Positions 37,317 to 47,306 of a stretch of 64,000 nucleotides of DNA are shown in pieces; within the stretch, counting starts at the first letter, position 1; each line of letters begins with the position of its first letter. The DNA is taken from contig NZ_AQGV01000015.1 in assembly GCF_014858725.1 (NCBI RefSeq), forward strand, positions 124,001-188,000, given 5' to 3'. Made by a program: the position numbers and the translations under genes. This DNA is from Pseudoalteromonas aurantia 208 (GTDB lineage: Bacteria; Pseudomonadota; Gammaproteobacteria; Enterobacterales; Alteromonadaceae). Under the pieces are notes generated by a model. It searched no databases. It had not been told where the DNA came from and was given only the letters and a program-made list of their open reading frames with translations.

Positions 37317-37440
37317 AAATTTCTCTCCAATATTCTATGTTGGTATTAAAACAATACAATGTGGAAGAAAAATGAAGTGAAAGGCCTTATTTAGGGCTTC
37401 TAAAGGTGAAACTGGTATGAACAGTATCGTAGTGAAGAAA

Positions 37441-39480
37441 CTACATTGTGGGTGTTATAGGTAATTTCATGCGAACACATAGACCTCCGGATTTACCGTG
37501 ATGTAAACATATTTCACCTTGCAGAGCTTGTGTCAAACTTTCACAAATTGACAACCCTAACCCAGATCCCCCTAATGCTCGACTGCGAGATTTGTCTATA
37601 CGATATAAGCGCTCGAAAAGTTTATTAAGCTGCGCATCTGACACTCCTGGAGTGGTATCATCGATCTGAATAAAGATATGTTCAGTACATATTCGGACTT
37701 TTAATCTGATATGCCCTGGGGTATCTGTATATAAACATGCATTTTTGATTAAGTTAGTAATAATTTGATCTAGCTTTTGCTTATCGGTCGTTATATAGGT
37801 GTCATCAGCAATCTCAATATCAGCAATAAAGCGTAGATTATGTTGTTCAGCTAATGCCTTTGAGTCTGAGAGGTAGTAGGCAATAAGTGTGCTCAGCTGG
37901 TATTGTTGCCAGTTAAGCTGTAGTGCTTGGTTTTGTGCTTGTGACAGTTGATATACATCTGAAATAAGATTATTTAGTTGAGATATTTTATTATTAATTT
38001 TACTGTGCGCTAATACTTTATTATCTAACAGGTTATGTTCAAGTGCTTCAACATGTAGCTTTAGAACACTAAGTGGAGTTCGAAGTTCGTGTGATATATC
38101 AGCTAGCATTTGATCTTTTTGTTTGAGGTTAGTTTGATATAGCTTAGCCTTATACTGAGCGTTTCGGTGTTTGATGATGTACAGGTAAACAACGATAGCG
38201 CTAAGGAGGAGTACCATAATGCAAGCTAAGAGCCACGAGCGTTTTAGTAAGATTTGGTTCTTTAGCTCAACTTTCATTAATGCTGACTTTTGCTCTGTTT
38301 GCGCTAATTTTTGATATTGCACAAGTGCATTGACTTGTTGTTTGTATTGCTCTGTGGCACCTTGATTAACTTCAATGTCAGCTAATCGATGGATGGAAAA
38401 TGCTTTATTTAAGTAAGTGTAGGCTTCTTTGTGTCGTTGTTTTAGTTTTTCGTACTTTGCTTTGTATAGGTATAGTTTTGCCTCAAAGATATGATTGTTC
38501 ATTGTCTTAATTAATGGCTCAGCTTTGGCAATGTATAACTCGCTTAGGGCTATATTTTTTAACTTGAGATGATATTTGATGATATGTAAATATGAATAAG
38601 ATTGTTGTATTGGTGATTGCGTTTTTAATGAATGATTTAAACTCTTTTGAATGCTACTTAGTGCCATATGATGATTGCCAAGTTCTATGTAGATTAAGTG
38701 TAGAGAGTTATAGGCTCTGGATAGATTAGAGTTGGCATCCAGCGGCGTTAAAATCTTTATGACATCTAAAAATTGCGATAAGGCCTGTGGATATTTTTTA
38801 TTTTTCAACGTCACTTCAGCCAGCCGGATCGCAGTATCTGCGATATTCATTACTTGTTTACTTTTTTTGTCATTAATAAGCGCGTTGGTGAAAAAGAATT
38901 CAGCTTGTTCTAGGTTATGAATACGTACTGAAAGGTCTCCTAGATTGTAAAAGTTTGATGCTTTCACTTCCCAGTTAATAGAATCTTTTAATATCTCCTG
39001 TGCTTTGAGGTGATACTCCATTGATGTGGCTACGTTATTTTTTGTGTCGTATAGCGTGCCTAAATTATTATAAGATTGGCCTATTAAGGTTGTATCTTGG
39101 GTTAGTTTTGCCAATTTTAGTGCATCTAGATAGGTGCTTTCAGCCATATCTAACTGATGGTTTCTTCGGTAGTTGATCCCGCGCTCTTTAGTCACTTCAT
39201 ATTGAAAGAGCAAAGGTGCTGAAGGTGATAACTCTATTTTATTGAGTACGGCTATTGCTTCGACATACTTATGCTGCTTTCTTAAAATATTCGCGAATGT
39301 CAGTTGTATTTTATTTTGATTTTGCTTACCACTTGCCTCAACGGTTTTTAATGTAGAATAAGCTTGCTCTAATTGTCCCTGTGAAATTAAATTCTCAATG
39401 GTTGAAAGTGACACTGATGCCTCTGTGTTATAAGAGGTAATTAGTATGGTAATGAATATAAAATTTGCGAAGTAGTGCAT
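37441..39480 (-). CDS. Membrane histidine kinase with periplasmic TPR sensor and BaeS-like core
   Basis: The 679-residue kinase has a signal segment (1-21), several tetratricopeptide-like repeats in the periplasm (about 25-370; e.g. SYNNLGTLYDTKNNVATSMEYHLKA, FYNLGDLSVRIHNLEQAEFFF), one membrane span (416-438), HisKA with His464 in DISHELRTPLSVLK and an ATPase domain (NLIKNACLYT, GGSGLGLSICESLTQA). There is no receiver. The kinase core resembles BaeS and closely resembles the core of the propeller kinase at 47858. No regulator is adjacent on its strand; the orphan BaeR-like regulator 2.2 kb away is a candidate partner. Three direct repeats and a palindrome lie upstream of the start. Confidence 0.87.
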   Translation of the reverse strand: MHYFANFIFITILITSYNTEASVSLSTIENLISQGQLEQAYSTLKTVEASGKQNQNKIQLTFANILRKQHKYVEAIAVLNKIELSPSAPLLFQYEVTKERGINYRRNHQLDMAESTYLDALKLAKLTQDTTLIGQSYNNLGTLYDTKNNVATSMEYHLKAQEILKDSINWEVKASNFYNLGDLSVRIHNLEQAEFFFTNALINDKKSKQVMNIADTAIRLAEVTLKNKKYPQALSQFLDVIKILTPLDANSNLSRAYNSLHLIYIELGNHHMALSSIQKSLNHSLKTQSPIQQSYSYLHIIKYHLKLKNIALSELYIAKAEPLIKTMNNHIFEAKLYLYKAKYEKLKQRHKEAYTYLNKAFSIHRLADIEVNQGATEQYKQQVNALVQYQKLAQTEQKSALMKVELKNQILLKRSWLLACIMVLLLSAIVVYLYIIKHRNAQYKAKLYQTNLKQKDQMLADISHELRTPLSVLKLHVEALEHNLLDNKVLAHSKINNKISQLNNLISDVYQLSQAQNQALQLNWQQYQLSTLIAYYLSDSKALAEQHNLRFIADIEIADDTYITTDKQKLDQIITNLIKNACLYTDTPGHIRLKVRICTEHIFIQIDDTTPGVSDAQLNKLFERLYRIDKSRSRALGGSGLGLSICESLTQALQGEICLHHGKSGGLCVRMKLPITPTM

Positions 39481-39605
39481 TATAATTTGGTTTGTATATG
39501 GAGCTGTGCGTATTGTTAATCAATAATGTGGTTGAATTATGAAGAGTGTAAAGGGCCTTTACAGGTTGCAATTTATGCAACTATTGACTTTTTTGATGAT
39601 AAATA

Positions 39606-39688
39606 GGAGTTAGTAAAATTGTAATTTATCCGATATGGGAGTTAGTAAAATTGTAGCCTGGGGAGTTGTTTATGTTAGTAAAATTTTG
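39606..39688. repeat. Three GTTAGTAAAATT direct repeats at 32-33 bp spacing
   Basis: GTTAGTAAAATT occurs at 39609, 39641 and 39674; the first two share the longer GGAGTTAGTAAAATTGTA. Spacings of 32 and 33 bp equal about three helical turns, placing all three sites on the same face of the DNA, as for regulator binding in the kinase promoter. Confidence 0.6.
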
Positions 39689-39704
39689 TTCCATGGCATG
39701 GAAC
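39688..39704. promoter_or_regulatory. 17-bp palindrome, possible operator
   Basis: GTTCCATG and CATGGAAC are perfect 8-bp arms around a single central G. It lies directly next to the third direct repeat, so the two may form one control element. Confidence 0.4.
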
Positions 39705-39822
39705 ACATCTGATAGTGTCGCAAAATGACGTTATTTTTAGTTCTGGCAGTGTATTTTCCGGTTTGTTCGTCATTTTTATAGAAGATAGTAAAAATATGAT
39801 CCAAAGCTGGATATATGAAGAA

Positions 39823-39835
39823 GGGCCATAGGCCC
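39823..39835 (-). terminator. Possible aceA terminator
   Basis: GGGCC-ATA-GGCCC hairpin 22 bp past the aceA stop. The T-tract on the leftward strand is weak (TTCTTC), so it is tentative. Confidence 0.5.
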
Positions 39836-39856
39836 CTCAAAGGTTAATTTATATAG

Positions 39857-41461
39857 TTAGAACTGGTTCATCGTATTTGCAGTTCCACCTGCTTTTAAGG
39901 CATTTTCACCAGAAAAGTACTCTTTATGTGTGTCACCTATATTTGAGCCAGCAAGGTCTTGATGTTTAACTGATGCTTGCTCCCTCCTAATTTCTTGACG
40001 CTGAACATCCCTGACATAAGCGAGCATCCCAAGTTCACCAAAATACCCTTCAGCTAAAATATCGGTACTTAGTGCAGCTGTATGGTATGTGGGTAAAGTA
40101 ATTAAGTGATGAAATATTCCGGCTTCTCTGGCACCATCTTGCTGGAAGTTTTGTACTAATTTATCTGCTTCTCGTGCTAATTCTGTATTATCTAGTTCAG
40201 GAGCCATGAGGGCTTTAGCATTAACGTTTGGATTTGGGTAACGACTTAAGTCTTTTCCTTGTGTTTCCCATTGAGAGTAGACTTGTTCTCGAAACTTCAA
40301 CGTCCAATTAAACGAAGGGGAGTTATTATAAACAAGCTTCGCATTTGGCACTTGTTCTTTAATGCTATTAACGAGCTCAGCGATTTGATTTACGTTGGGC
40401 TGCTCTGTTTCTATCCAAAGTAGATCCGCACCTGATTGTAAACTGGTAACACAATCTAAAATCACCCGAGCTTTTTCTGTGCCTTCTTTAAATTGGTATA
40501 GTCCATTATCTAATCTGACGGGTTTACACAGTTTACCATTGAGCTTAATGGCCATTTCCCCATCTGTGAGGTCGTTTACGTTATGTATCTCTGTGGTATC
40601 AAGAAAAGCGGTATATTGACTTGCTAGGTCTCCTGGAGACTGAGACACAGGGATTTTCTGAGTTAAGCTTGCACCAAGTGAATCGGTTCTCGCTACAATG
40701 ACACCGTCTTCCACTCCAAGTTCTAAGAAGGCATATCGAACGGCATTGATCTTCGCAAGAAAGTCTTCATGTGGAACGGTTACTTTACCGGCTTGATGCC
40801 CACATTGTTTCGCATCTGAAACTTGATTTTCTATTTGAATAGCGCATGCCCCGGCTTCGATCATTTTTTTTGCGAGTAAGTAAGTGGCTTCTTCGTTACC
40901 AAACCCTGCATCAATATCGGCTATGATCGGAACCACGTGGGTTTCAAAGTTATTAATTTTGGCCGTAATTTCTTGTGTCGCTTGTCCTCGAGATTTTGCT
41001 TCATCCAGAGCTTTATAGAGGTGGTCAAGTTCTCTAGCATCTGCCTGTTTTAAAAAGGTGTAAATCTCTTCGATTAATGCTGGTACCGACGTTTTTTCAT
41101 GCATACTTTGATCTGGTAATGGGCCAAATTCAGAGCGAAGTGCTGCTACCATCCAGCCACTTAAGTATACATATGAGCGTTTTGTGGTTTTTTGATGCCT
41201 TTTTACTGCCATCATCATTTGCTGAGCAGTGAAACCATGCCAGCAGCCCAATGATTGCGTGTATTGGCTATTGTCTGCGTCATAAGCCGCCATATCTTCA
41301 CGCATAATGTTTGCTGTATATTTTGCTATGTCTAATCCTGTTTTGAATCTGTTTTGTAAATTCATTCGACTTGCAAACTCAGGGTTAATTGACTGCCATG
41401 AAGTGTTCTTGTTCTGACATAAAGTTGTGTAGTGGTCTATTTTAGATTGATAGTTTGTCAT
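39857..41461 (-). CDS. aceA: Isocitrate lyase (long form)
   Basis: The 534-residue enzyme cleaves isocitrate to glyoxylate and succinate, the first step of the glyoxylate shunt. It is about 100 residues longer than E. coli AceA and matches the long form of Pseudomonas and many marine gammaproteobacteria. The catalytic signature KQCGH is at 218-222, with PIIADIDAGFGN (metal binding) before it, IVARTDS and WIETEQPN after it. AAGGACAA precedes the ATG. The gene is divergent from malate synthase, and a FadR-like operator lies 59 bp upstream of its start. Confidence 0.95.
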   Translation of the reverse strand: MTNYQSKIDHYTTLCQNKNTSWQSINPEFASRMNLQNRFKTGLDIAKYTANIMREDMAAYDADNSQYTQSLGCWHGFTAQQMMMAVKRHQKTTKRSYVYLSGWMVAALRSEFGPLPDQSMHEKTSVPALIEEIYTFLKQADARELDHLYKALDEAKSRGQATQEITAKINNFETHVVPIIADIDAGFGNEEATYLLAKKMIEAGACAIQIENQVSDAKQCGHQAGKVTVPHEDFLAKINAVRYAFLELGVEDGVIVARTDSLGASLTQKIPVSQSPGDLASQYTAFLDTTEIHNVNDLTDGEMAIKLNGKLCKPVRLDNGLYQFKEGTEKARVILDCVTSLQSGADLLWIETEQPNVNQIAELVNSIKEQVPNAKLVYNNSPSFNWTLKFREQVYSQWETQGKDLSRYPNPNVNAKALMAPELDNTELAREADKLVQNFQQDGAREAGIFHHLITLPTYHTAALSTDILAEGYFGELGMLAYVRDVQRQEIRREQASVKHQDLAGSNIGDTHKEYFSGENALKAGGTANTMNQF

Positions 41462-41519
41462 GACTAGTTGTCCTTCGAACGGTTAATTTTACGATATTTG
41501 ATTGTGAGAGTGCGTTGAG

Positions 41520-41530
41520 TGGTCTGACCC
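41520..41530. promoter_or_regulatory. FadR-like operator in the aceA-glcB divergent region
   Basis: TGGTCTGACCC matches the FadR core TGGTCNGACCA at all but the last base. It lies 59 bp upstream of aceA and 155 bp upstream of glcB, an apt position for control by fatty acyl-CoA. The single copy and the lack of a fadR gene in the window leave this uncertain. Confidence 0.45.
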
Positions 41531-41684
41531 CGCGCTTAATTAAACATTAGGCCTGAATTTAAAATTTTTTAAATTTATAGTTGTTATTACCAACATACAT
41601 TTCATGAATGTCATTTGCAGTTTAATTTGAGTGTATTTGAGATATGGTTATTGAGGACCCGTTCAGCATAGTTAGGATTTAGAT

Positions 41685-43859
41685 ATGAGCATGACGACTC
41701 AACAATCAGGTTTAACCATCGACCGACAACTTTTCGATTTTGTAAATATGCAAGCATTGCCCGGCACTGATATCGAACAAGAAACCTTTTGGAGTGGCTT
41801 TGCAAAGCTTATTGAGACCCTCTCACCAATCAATAAGCAGTTATTGTTTAAACGCGATAAACTACAGTCTCAAATTGATGAATATCATAAGAGTAACCCC
41901 GTATGGAATGGTGATAAATATCGGACATTTTTAGTGGATATAGGCTATTTGGTGCCTTCTCCAGAACGAGTTAGCATTGATACTGACTCTGTTGACCCAG
42001 AGATAGCATCAATCGCAGGTCCACAGCTTGTAGTACCCGTGAGTAATGCTCGGTTTGCGCTAAATGCAGCGAACGCAAGGTGGGGTTCTCTTTATGATGC
42101 TCTTTATGGAACCGATGTATTACCACAAGAAGAAGGTGCCGAAAAAACACAGGAATACAACCCTGTACGCGGTTTTAAAGTGATGGCCTACGCTCGCCAA
42201 TTCCTTGATAACACTTTTCCTTTGAGAAATGGCTCGCATATTGAAAGTACACATTATGCGGTGCTAAATGGGCAATTGGTGGTCACGCTTAATGATAGTA
42301 AACAAGTTAGCCTATTAGATCCCCAGCAATTTGTAGGTTATCAAGGTGAAGCGCAAAACCCTTCCTCATTATTATTAAAGCGCAATGGTCTGCATGTTGA
42401 GATCCAAATAGATCCGCATCACCCAATAGGTCAATCCGATAAAGCAGGGATCAGCGATCTTATTTTAGAGTCAGCCTTGACGACCATTATGGACTGTGAA
42501 GATTCCGTAGCTGCCGTTGATGCACAAGATAAAGTCGGTGTTTACACAAATTGGTTAGGCTTAATGACTGGCACATTGAAAGAAGAATTTAAAAAAGAAG
42601 ATACTGTAATTACACGCGTTTTAAATAAAGATAAGCATTTTGTAATGGCTTCAGGGAAGATACTTAAATTAAAAGGTCGGAGTATGATGTTTGTTCGCAA
42701 TGTCGGTCATTTAATGACAACCCCTGCTATTTTAGACCAAAATGGTGAACAAGTTTTTGAAGGCATTTTAGATGCGGTCATAACGTCACTGTGTGCATTA
42801 CATGATTTAAAAGGCAATTCAGAATATCGGAACTCAATTTCTAAAAGTATCAATATAGTTAAGCCAAAAATGCACGGACCAGAAGAGGTTGCTTTTACTT
42901 CTAGACTATTCTCGGCGGTTGAAGGTTTATTATACTTACCTAACAACACCATAAAAATGGGGATAATGGATGAAGAGCGGCGAACATCGGTTAACTTGAA
43001 AGCATGTATTGAGCAGGCTAAGTCTCGAGTTGTATTCATTAACACAGGTTTTTTGGATAGAACAGGCGATGAAATACATACTTCGATGTTGGCGGGGCCT
43101 ATGCTGCCTAAGTCTCGTATCAAGTCGCAACCGTGGATTTCAGCGTACGAAAAGGGGAATGTTGAAGTCGGGTTGGCCTGTGGGTTTAGCGGCAAAGCAC
43201 AAATAGGAAAAGGGATGTGGCCAATGCCAGATTTAATGGCATTGATGATGAAGCAAAAGTTAGCTCATCCAGAGTCTGGTGCTAGTACGGCTTGGGTCCC
43301 CTCCCCTACGGCTGCAACGTTACATGCCATGCATTATCATACTATCGATGTTTTTCAAGTACAGGCAGCAATAGGTCAATATGAAGAGGCTGCTTTGACT
43401 GACTTATTGACCCCTCCATTGTTAGGTGAGTTAGTGTTAACGAAAGAGGACATTCAGGCCGAATTAGATAATAATGTACAAGGGATCCTTGGTTATGTGG
43501 TACGTTGGATTGATCAGGGTATTGGCTGCTCTAAGGTGCCAGATATAAATCATATTGGTTTAATGGAGGATAGGGCTACTTTGCGCATTTCAAGCCAACA
43601 TATTGCAAACTGGTTGGTGCATGGAATATGTTCACCGCAACAAGTAAAAAGCACGTTTGCAAAAATGGCTAAGGTTGTTGATGGACAAAATCATCATGAT
43701 GCGAGTTATATTTGCATGGCTGACAATGAAGTTAAGTTAAATGATAATTTGGCTTATCAGGCCGCTTTATCTCTCGTTTTTGAAGGTAAGAATCAGCCTA
43801 ATGGCTACACGGAACCTTTATTGCACTCTTATCGTTTGAAACATAAAGCTTTCCAATAA
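41685..43859 (+). CDS. glcB: Malate synthase G
   Basis: The 724-residue length is that of malate synthase G (GlcB type), not the 530-residue AceB. The enzyme joins glyoxylate and acetyl-CoA to give malate. Characteristic parts are NARFALNAANARWGSLYDALYGTD, TIMDCEDSVAAVDAQDKVGVYTNWLGL, MFVRNVGHLM, IMDEERRTSVNLKAC, RVVFINTGFLDRTGDEIHTSM and AWVPSPTAATLHAMHYH. AGGAT precedes the ATG. Pairing with aceA gives a complete glyoxylate bypass on this replicon. A short hairpin follows at 43886-43908. Confidence 0.95.
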   Translation: MSMTTQQSGLTIDRQLFDFVNMQALPGTDIEQETFWSGFAKLIETLSPINKQLLFKRDKLQSQIDEYHKSNPVWNGDKYRTFLVDIGYLVPSPERVSIDTDSVDPEIASIAGPQLVVPVSNARFALNAANARWGSLYDALYGTDVLPQEEGAEKTQEYNPVRGFKVMAYARQFLDNTFPLRNGSHIESTHYAVLNGQLVVTLNDSKQVSLLDPQQFVGYQGEAQNPSSLLLKRNGLHVEIQIDPHHPIGQSDKAGISDLILESALTTIMDCEDSVAAVDAQDKVGVYTNWLGLMTGTLKEEFKKEDTVITRVLNKDKHFVMASGKILKLKGRSMMFVRNVGHLMTTPAILDQNGEQVFEGILDAVITSLCALHDLKGNSEYRNSISKSINIVKPKMHGPEEVAFTSRLFSAVEGLLYLPNNTIKMGIMDEERRTSVNLKACIEQAKSRVVFINTGFLDRTGDEIHTSMLAGPMLPKSRIKSQPWISAYEKGNVEVGLACGFSGKAQIGKGMWPMPDLMALMMKQKLAHPESGASTAWVPSPTAATLHAMHYHTIDVFQVQAAIGQYEEAALTDLLTPPLLGELVLTKEDIQAELDNNVQGILGYVVRWIDQGIGCSKVPDINHIGLMEDRATLRISSQHIANWLVHGICSPQQVKSTFAKMAKVVDGQNHHDASYICMADNEVKLNDNLAYQAALSLVFEGKNQPNGYTEPLLHSYRLKHKAFQ

Positions 43860-43885
43860 AATACGATTTTAGAAGCCCTTTTGAT

Positions 43886-43908
43886 GAGTGTAAGCCCCCT
43901 TTACACTC
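43886..43908 (+). terminator. Hairpin after glcB
   Basis: GAGTGTAA and TTACACTC are perfect 8-bp arms around GCCCCCT, 27 bp past the stop. It is followed by only a weak T-run, so it may be a stabilising hairpin as much as a terminator. Confidence 0.45.
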
Positions 43909-44120
43909 ACAATGATCTCAGTATTCAATAATAGTTATGCGCCTCTAAAGGCTCGAACCAGTTACAAAGAAATGAAACGGATAGGTCATTTTGAAATCGC
44001 GATATTTTCATTTTGTAAATAACATAACTGAATATCCAGAGAGCTTAAGCATAAACAGTTGACTCGTCTTACCATATGAGCTTTTATGATCACAAATTAA
44101 TGTCCCTTAAAGGAGTTTGT

Positions 44121-46142
44121 ATGAAGTTATCACTGATAACGATTGGGCTCAGTTTTTTTGTAAGTTCAGCCTTTTGTGAAGCTTCACCACTGGAGCTTGA
44201 TGATGTGTTTGACCTAGAGTACGCAAATCAGGTTGAGTTTAGTGAAGACGGTAAAGTCGTTTATTTTGTTAGAAATCGCATGGATATAAAGACTGACAAA
44301 AAGGTGGGAAATATTTGGTCAATCGATGTTGACACTAATCAGTTAGAACCTGTGACCTCGGGTATTCATATCGATTATGCTCCACAATTGTCTCCGGATG
44401 GAAAGCGGCTTGCCTTTATTTCCACCAGAGATGGTAGCAGTCAAATTTATATGAAATGGTTAAACTCTGGCGCAGTAGCCAAAGTGAGTAACTTAACACA
44501 ATCTCCAAGTGGGATCACTTGGACACCAGATAGCAAGCATCTTGTCTTTTCTCAGTTTGTACCAGCAAAGGCTCGTTCACCTATTAACCTACCAGGCAAG
44601 CCTAAAGGCGCTAACTGGGCTAAACCCCCCGTTTTTATAGATGATGTCTATTATCGTTCGGATGGTGCAGGTTATTCTAAGCCAGGCTTTTCTCACTTAT
44701 TTAAAATAGATGCAAATGGTGGTAACGCTCAGCAGTTAACGTCAGGTAATTTTAATCATAGGGGTACTGTCAGTTTTGATAAAGACGGTAAGGTACTCTA
44801 TTTTAGTGCTAATCGGCATAAAAATCATGCTTTAAAACCGAATAATAGCGAGGTGTATGCACTAAATATGCATACTAGAGTAATCTCTTCTGTAACTGAG
44901 CGAGTTGGACCCGACAGCTTTCCACAAGTTTCACCTAATGGTCGGCTTTTAGCCTATATAGGTTATGATGATAAGCTAATGAATTATGAAAATTCAGATA
45001 TTTATGTGCTTAATTTTAAAACTGGTGAGACAAACGTTATCACCGCAGCACTAGACCGAAATGTAAAAGACATTCAATGGGATAACAAAAGCAGAGGGCT
45101 TTATTATAGCTATGACTCTGAAGGGAAAACAACGGTAGCGCACCAGCCCCTAAAAGGAAAAGCGAAAGTGCTTACTGATGAAGTTGGGAGTGTCGCATTT
45201 GGTCGACCTTATTCTGGCGGCAGTTATGATGTTAGTGCTCGAGGTGATATTGCCTTTACACTTGCAGATCCAAATAAACCAGCTGACGTTGCGTTAGTTA
45301 AGCGTGACAAAACAACGCAATTGACAGACTTAAATAGTGATGCGCTTGCAAGTAAAACGCTAGGCAAAGTTGAAGAAATTTGGGTTAAATCTAAATATGA
45401 TCAGTTGGATATTCAGGGGTGGGTTGTATACCCTCCAGGTTTTGATAAATCGAAGAAGTATCCTTTAGTACTGGAAATACATGGTGGACCAGTTGCAAAT
45501 TATGGGCCTCATTTTAGCGCTGAAGCTCAGCTGTTTGCAGCGAAAGGTAATGTCGTTTTATATATGAATCCAAGAGGAAGTGATTCATATGGAAAAGAAT
45601 TCGCGCAAAAAATTCATCATAATTATCCAAGTAATGACTTTGATGATTTAATGACTGGAGTCGACTCGTTGATTGATAAGGGCTTTATTGATGATAAGCG
45701 TTTATATGTTACGGGTGGTTCGGGTGGTGGTGTATTAACCGCGTGGATTGTTGGTCATACGAATCGCTTTGCAGCTGCGGTTGTTGCTAAGCCGGTAATT
45801 AATTGGTTTAGCTTTGTATTAACGGCTGACTACTATCCATTTTTTGCGGGCTATTGGTTTCCCGGTAAACCCTGGGATCATATGGAGCACTACATGAAAT
45901 ACTCACCAATTAGTTATGTAGGTAATGTGACGACTCCGACCATGTTATTAACTGGTGAAGCTGATTATCGCACACCAATATCTGAAACTGAGCAGTATTA
46001 TCAAGCGCTTAAGTTACAGGGTGTTGAAACGGCGATGGTGCGTATTCCTGATGCATCACATGGCATAACGGCGCGTCCATCGAATTTAATGAACAAAGTT
46101 GCTTATATTCAGTGGTGGTTTGATAAGCATACAGGAAAGTAA
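44121..46142 (+). CDS. Exported S9 family (prolyl oligopeptidase-type) serine peptidase
   Basis: From ATG 44121 (AAAGGAG upstream) the product is 673 residues with a signal peptide (KLSLITIGLSFFVSSAFCEA); an upstream in-frame ATG at 44076 lacks both. The N-terminal half is a WD40/TolB-like beta-propeller (FSEDGKVVYFVRNR, LSPDGKRLAFISTRDGSSQIY, VSPNGRLLAYIGYDD). The C-terminal alpha/beta-hydrolase carries Ser near 534 in TGGSGGG, Asp in GEADYRTP and His in DASHGI. The family cleaves short peptides, often as dipeptidyl or acylaminoacyl peptidases. It probably acts in the periplasm or outside in peptide nutrition. Confidence 0.92.
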   Translation: MKLSLITIGLSFFVSSAFCEASPLELDDVFDLEYANQVEFSEDGKVVYFVRNRMDIKTDKKVGNIWSIDVDTNQLEPVTSGIHIDYAPQLSPDGKRLAFISTRDGSSQIYMKWLNSGAVAKVSNLTQSPSGITWTPDSKHLVFSQFVPAKARSPINLPGKPKGANWAKPPVFIDDVYYRSDGAGYSKPGFSHLFKIDANGGNAQQLTSGNFNHRGTVSFDKDGKVLYFSANRHKNHALKPNNSEVYALNMHTRVISSVTERVGPDSFPQVSPNGRLLAYIGYDDKLMNYENSDIYVLNFKTGETNVITAALDRNVKDIQWDNKSRGLYYSYDSEGKTTVAHQPLKGKAKVLTDEVGSVAFGRPYSGGSYDVSARGDIAFTLADPNKPADVALVKRDKTTQLTDLNSDALASKTLGKVEEIWVKSKYDQLDIQGWVVYPPGFDKSKKYPLVLEIHGGPVANYGPHFSAEAQLFAAKGNVVLYMNPRGSDSYGKEFAQKIHHNYPSNDFDDLMTGVDSLIDKGFIDDKRLYVTGGSGGGVLTAWIVGHTNRFAAAVVAKPVINWFSFVLTADYYPFFAGYWFPGKPWDHMEHYMKYSPISYVGNVTTPTMLLTGEADYRTPISETEQYYQALKLQGVETAMVRIPDASHGITARPSNLMNKVAYIQWWFDKHTGK

Positions 46143-46380
46143 CCACCTATTTTGCGTAGATAGTTTGCTTGTTCGTTGCGAGTAAGCCATCTGCGCAGGA
46201 CAAAATATTAAGGTTAAAAATTCAGAATATAATGCGTATATTACTATTTTAATCCACACTTACGCGTCTCTATTAATATTGCCTTTGATCACTTTTTTAA
46301 ACAGGTAGTATACAATGAAGTGAGCTCGTAATTTTTGTTTTCCAAGGTGATGAGCCTACCACCTGTTCATTTGGAGCATT

Positions 46381-47262
46381 ATGCAATCATTTAGACAATG
46401 GGTCAGATATAGAGCTGTGCTATTTTCTTTTATTGCGTTTAGCAATATAAGTATTGCTGAGTCATTACGTATCTATATAGATGATGAAAAAGATCTCTTG
46501 GTGTTTACTGGACAAGTTGCACCTTCAAATATTGCCGGCGCGACAAACAATATGCTATTTAACATGATTGATGGAGTGGATATTGAATTTGTGCCATCGA
46601 GTTATAAGCGTGCTTTGAGGATTATGAGTCAGCAGCCTGAACCTATTTGTGTTGTTAATAAAGTAAAAACGCAAGAAAGAGAAGCTGCATTTTTATTTAG
46701 CCTGCCAATTAATCTGTATCTAAGCCGACGGCTATATTTACAATTAGATGCAGAGCCATTGGCGCCTTCATTGCTTGATGAGCAAGGAAATGTAATCTCT
46801 TTGCCTAAACTATTTCATGCCCATAGACATAAATTAATTGTGCTTGCTGGGGCATTTTCTTATGGCCCATTTTTAGATAAGCAATTGGCGCAAGTAAGCA
46901 GCGCAAATAAAGTGATTCGAGAAGGCAGTAATCATTACGATACGGTGTATAGAATGTTTCACTTGCGTCGCGTAGATTTTTTATTGGCATACCCTGCAGA
47001 GGTGTATCGGCATGCTAAAACGGATAAATCACAGTACCAGTCATATCGAATGGCTAACTCTCCAGGGTTCATCTTGGGACACATTATGTGCAATGATACG
47101 ACAGCGAGCCGTACGTTCATTAAGAAAGTGAATACAATAATGTTACAGATGTACAATCAAGATGAATTCACTAATGCGCACTTACACTTTTTACCAAAAC
47201 AAGAGCATGATGTGACAAAACAATATATTGAACAACTTAAGCGTTATCAAATTCAGCCTTAA
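46381..47262 (+). CDS. Periplasmic substrate-binding-like protein
   Basis: The 293-residue exported protein (signal peptide about 1-27) resembles small extracellular solute-binding domains of the bacterial type 3 kind: ALRIMSQQPEPICVVNKVKT is reminiscent of the family's VDGCwAv/k-type motif, followed by FSLPINLYLSRRLY and FHLRRVDFLLAYPAEV. No transporter gene is adjacent. Stand-alone members are common beside sensor kinases in Alteromonadales, so a role as a ligand sensor is possible. GGAG lies five bases before the ATG. It starts a likely three-gene cluster with the thioredoxin-fold protein and the propeller kinase. Confidence 0.7.
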   Translation: MQSFRQWVRYRAVLFSFIAFSNISIAESLRIYIDDEKDLLVFTGQVAPSNIAGATNNMLFNMIDGVDIEFVPSSYKRALRIMSQQPEPICVVNKVKTQEREAAFLFSLPINLYLSRRLYLQLDAEPLAPSLLDEQGNVISLPKLFHAHRHKLIVLAGAFSYGPFLDKQLAQVSSANKVIREGSNHYDTVYRMFHLRRVDFLLAYPAEVYRHAKTDKSQYQSYRMANSPGFILGHIMCNDTTASRTFIKKVNTIMLQMYNQDEFTNAHLHFLPKQEHDVTKQYIEQLKRYQIQP

Positions 47263-47306
47263 ATTATATGATATGCGTAATTGGCAATGCTTAGGGGTAT
47301 AAAATA

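Larger units (their letters stand above)
39481..39856. other. Intergenic region upstream of the TPR kinase
   Basis: This 376-bp region has no gene. It contains three spaced direct repeats (39609-39685), a 17-bp palindrome (39688-39704) and the aceA end hairpin (39823-39835). The kinase promoter should lie in its left part. Confidence 0.55.

Noticed and set aside
39701-39715. A further ter-like motif (GAACACATC followed by TGATAG) to the right of the origin
   Set aside because: Only the first nine bases agree; the part equivalent to the AGNATG core is disrupted, and the match arises from the arm of a palindrome.
42707-43195. A 162-codon reverse frame inside malate synthase
   Set aside because: It is antisense to highly conserved malate synthase codons, with no ribosome binding site or recognisable domain.
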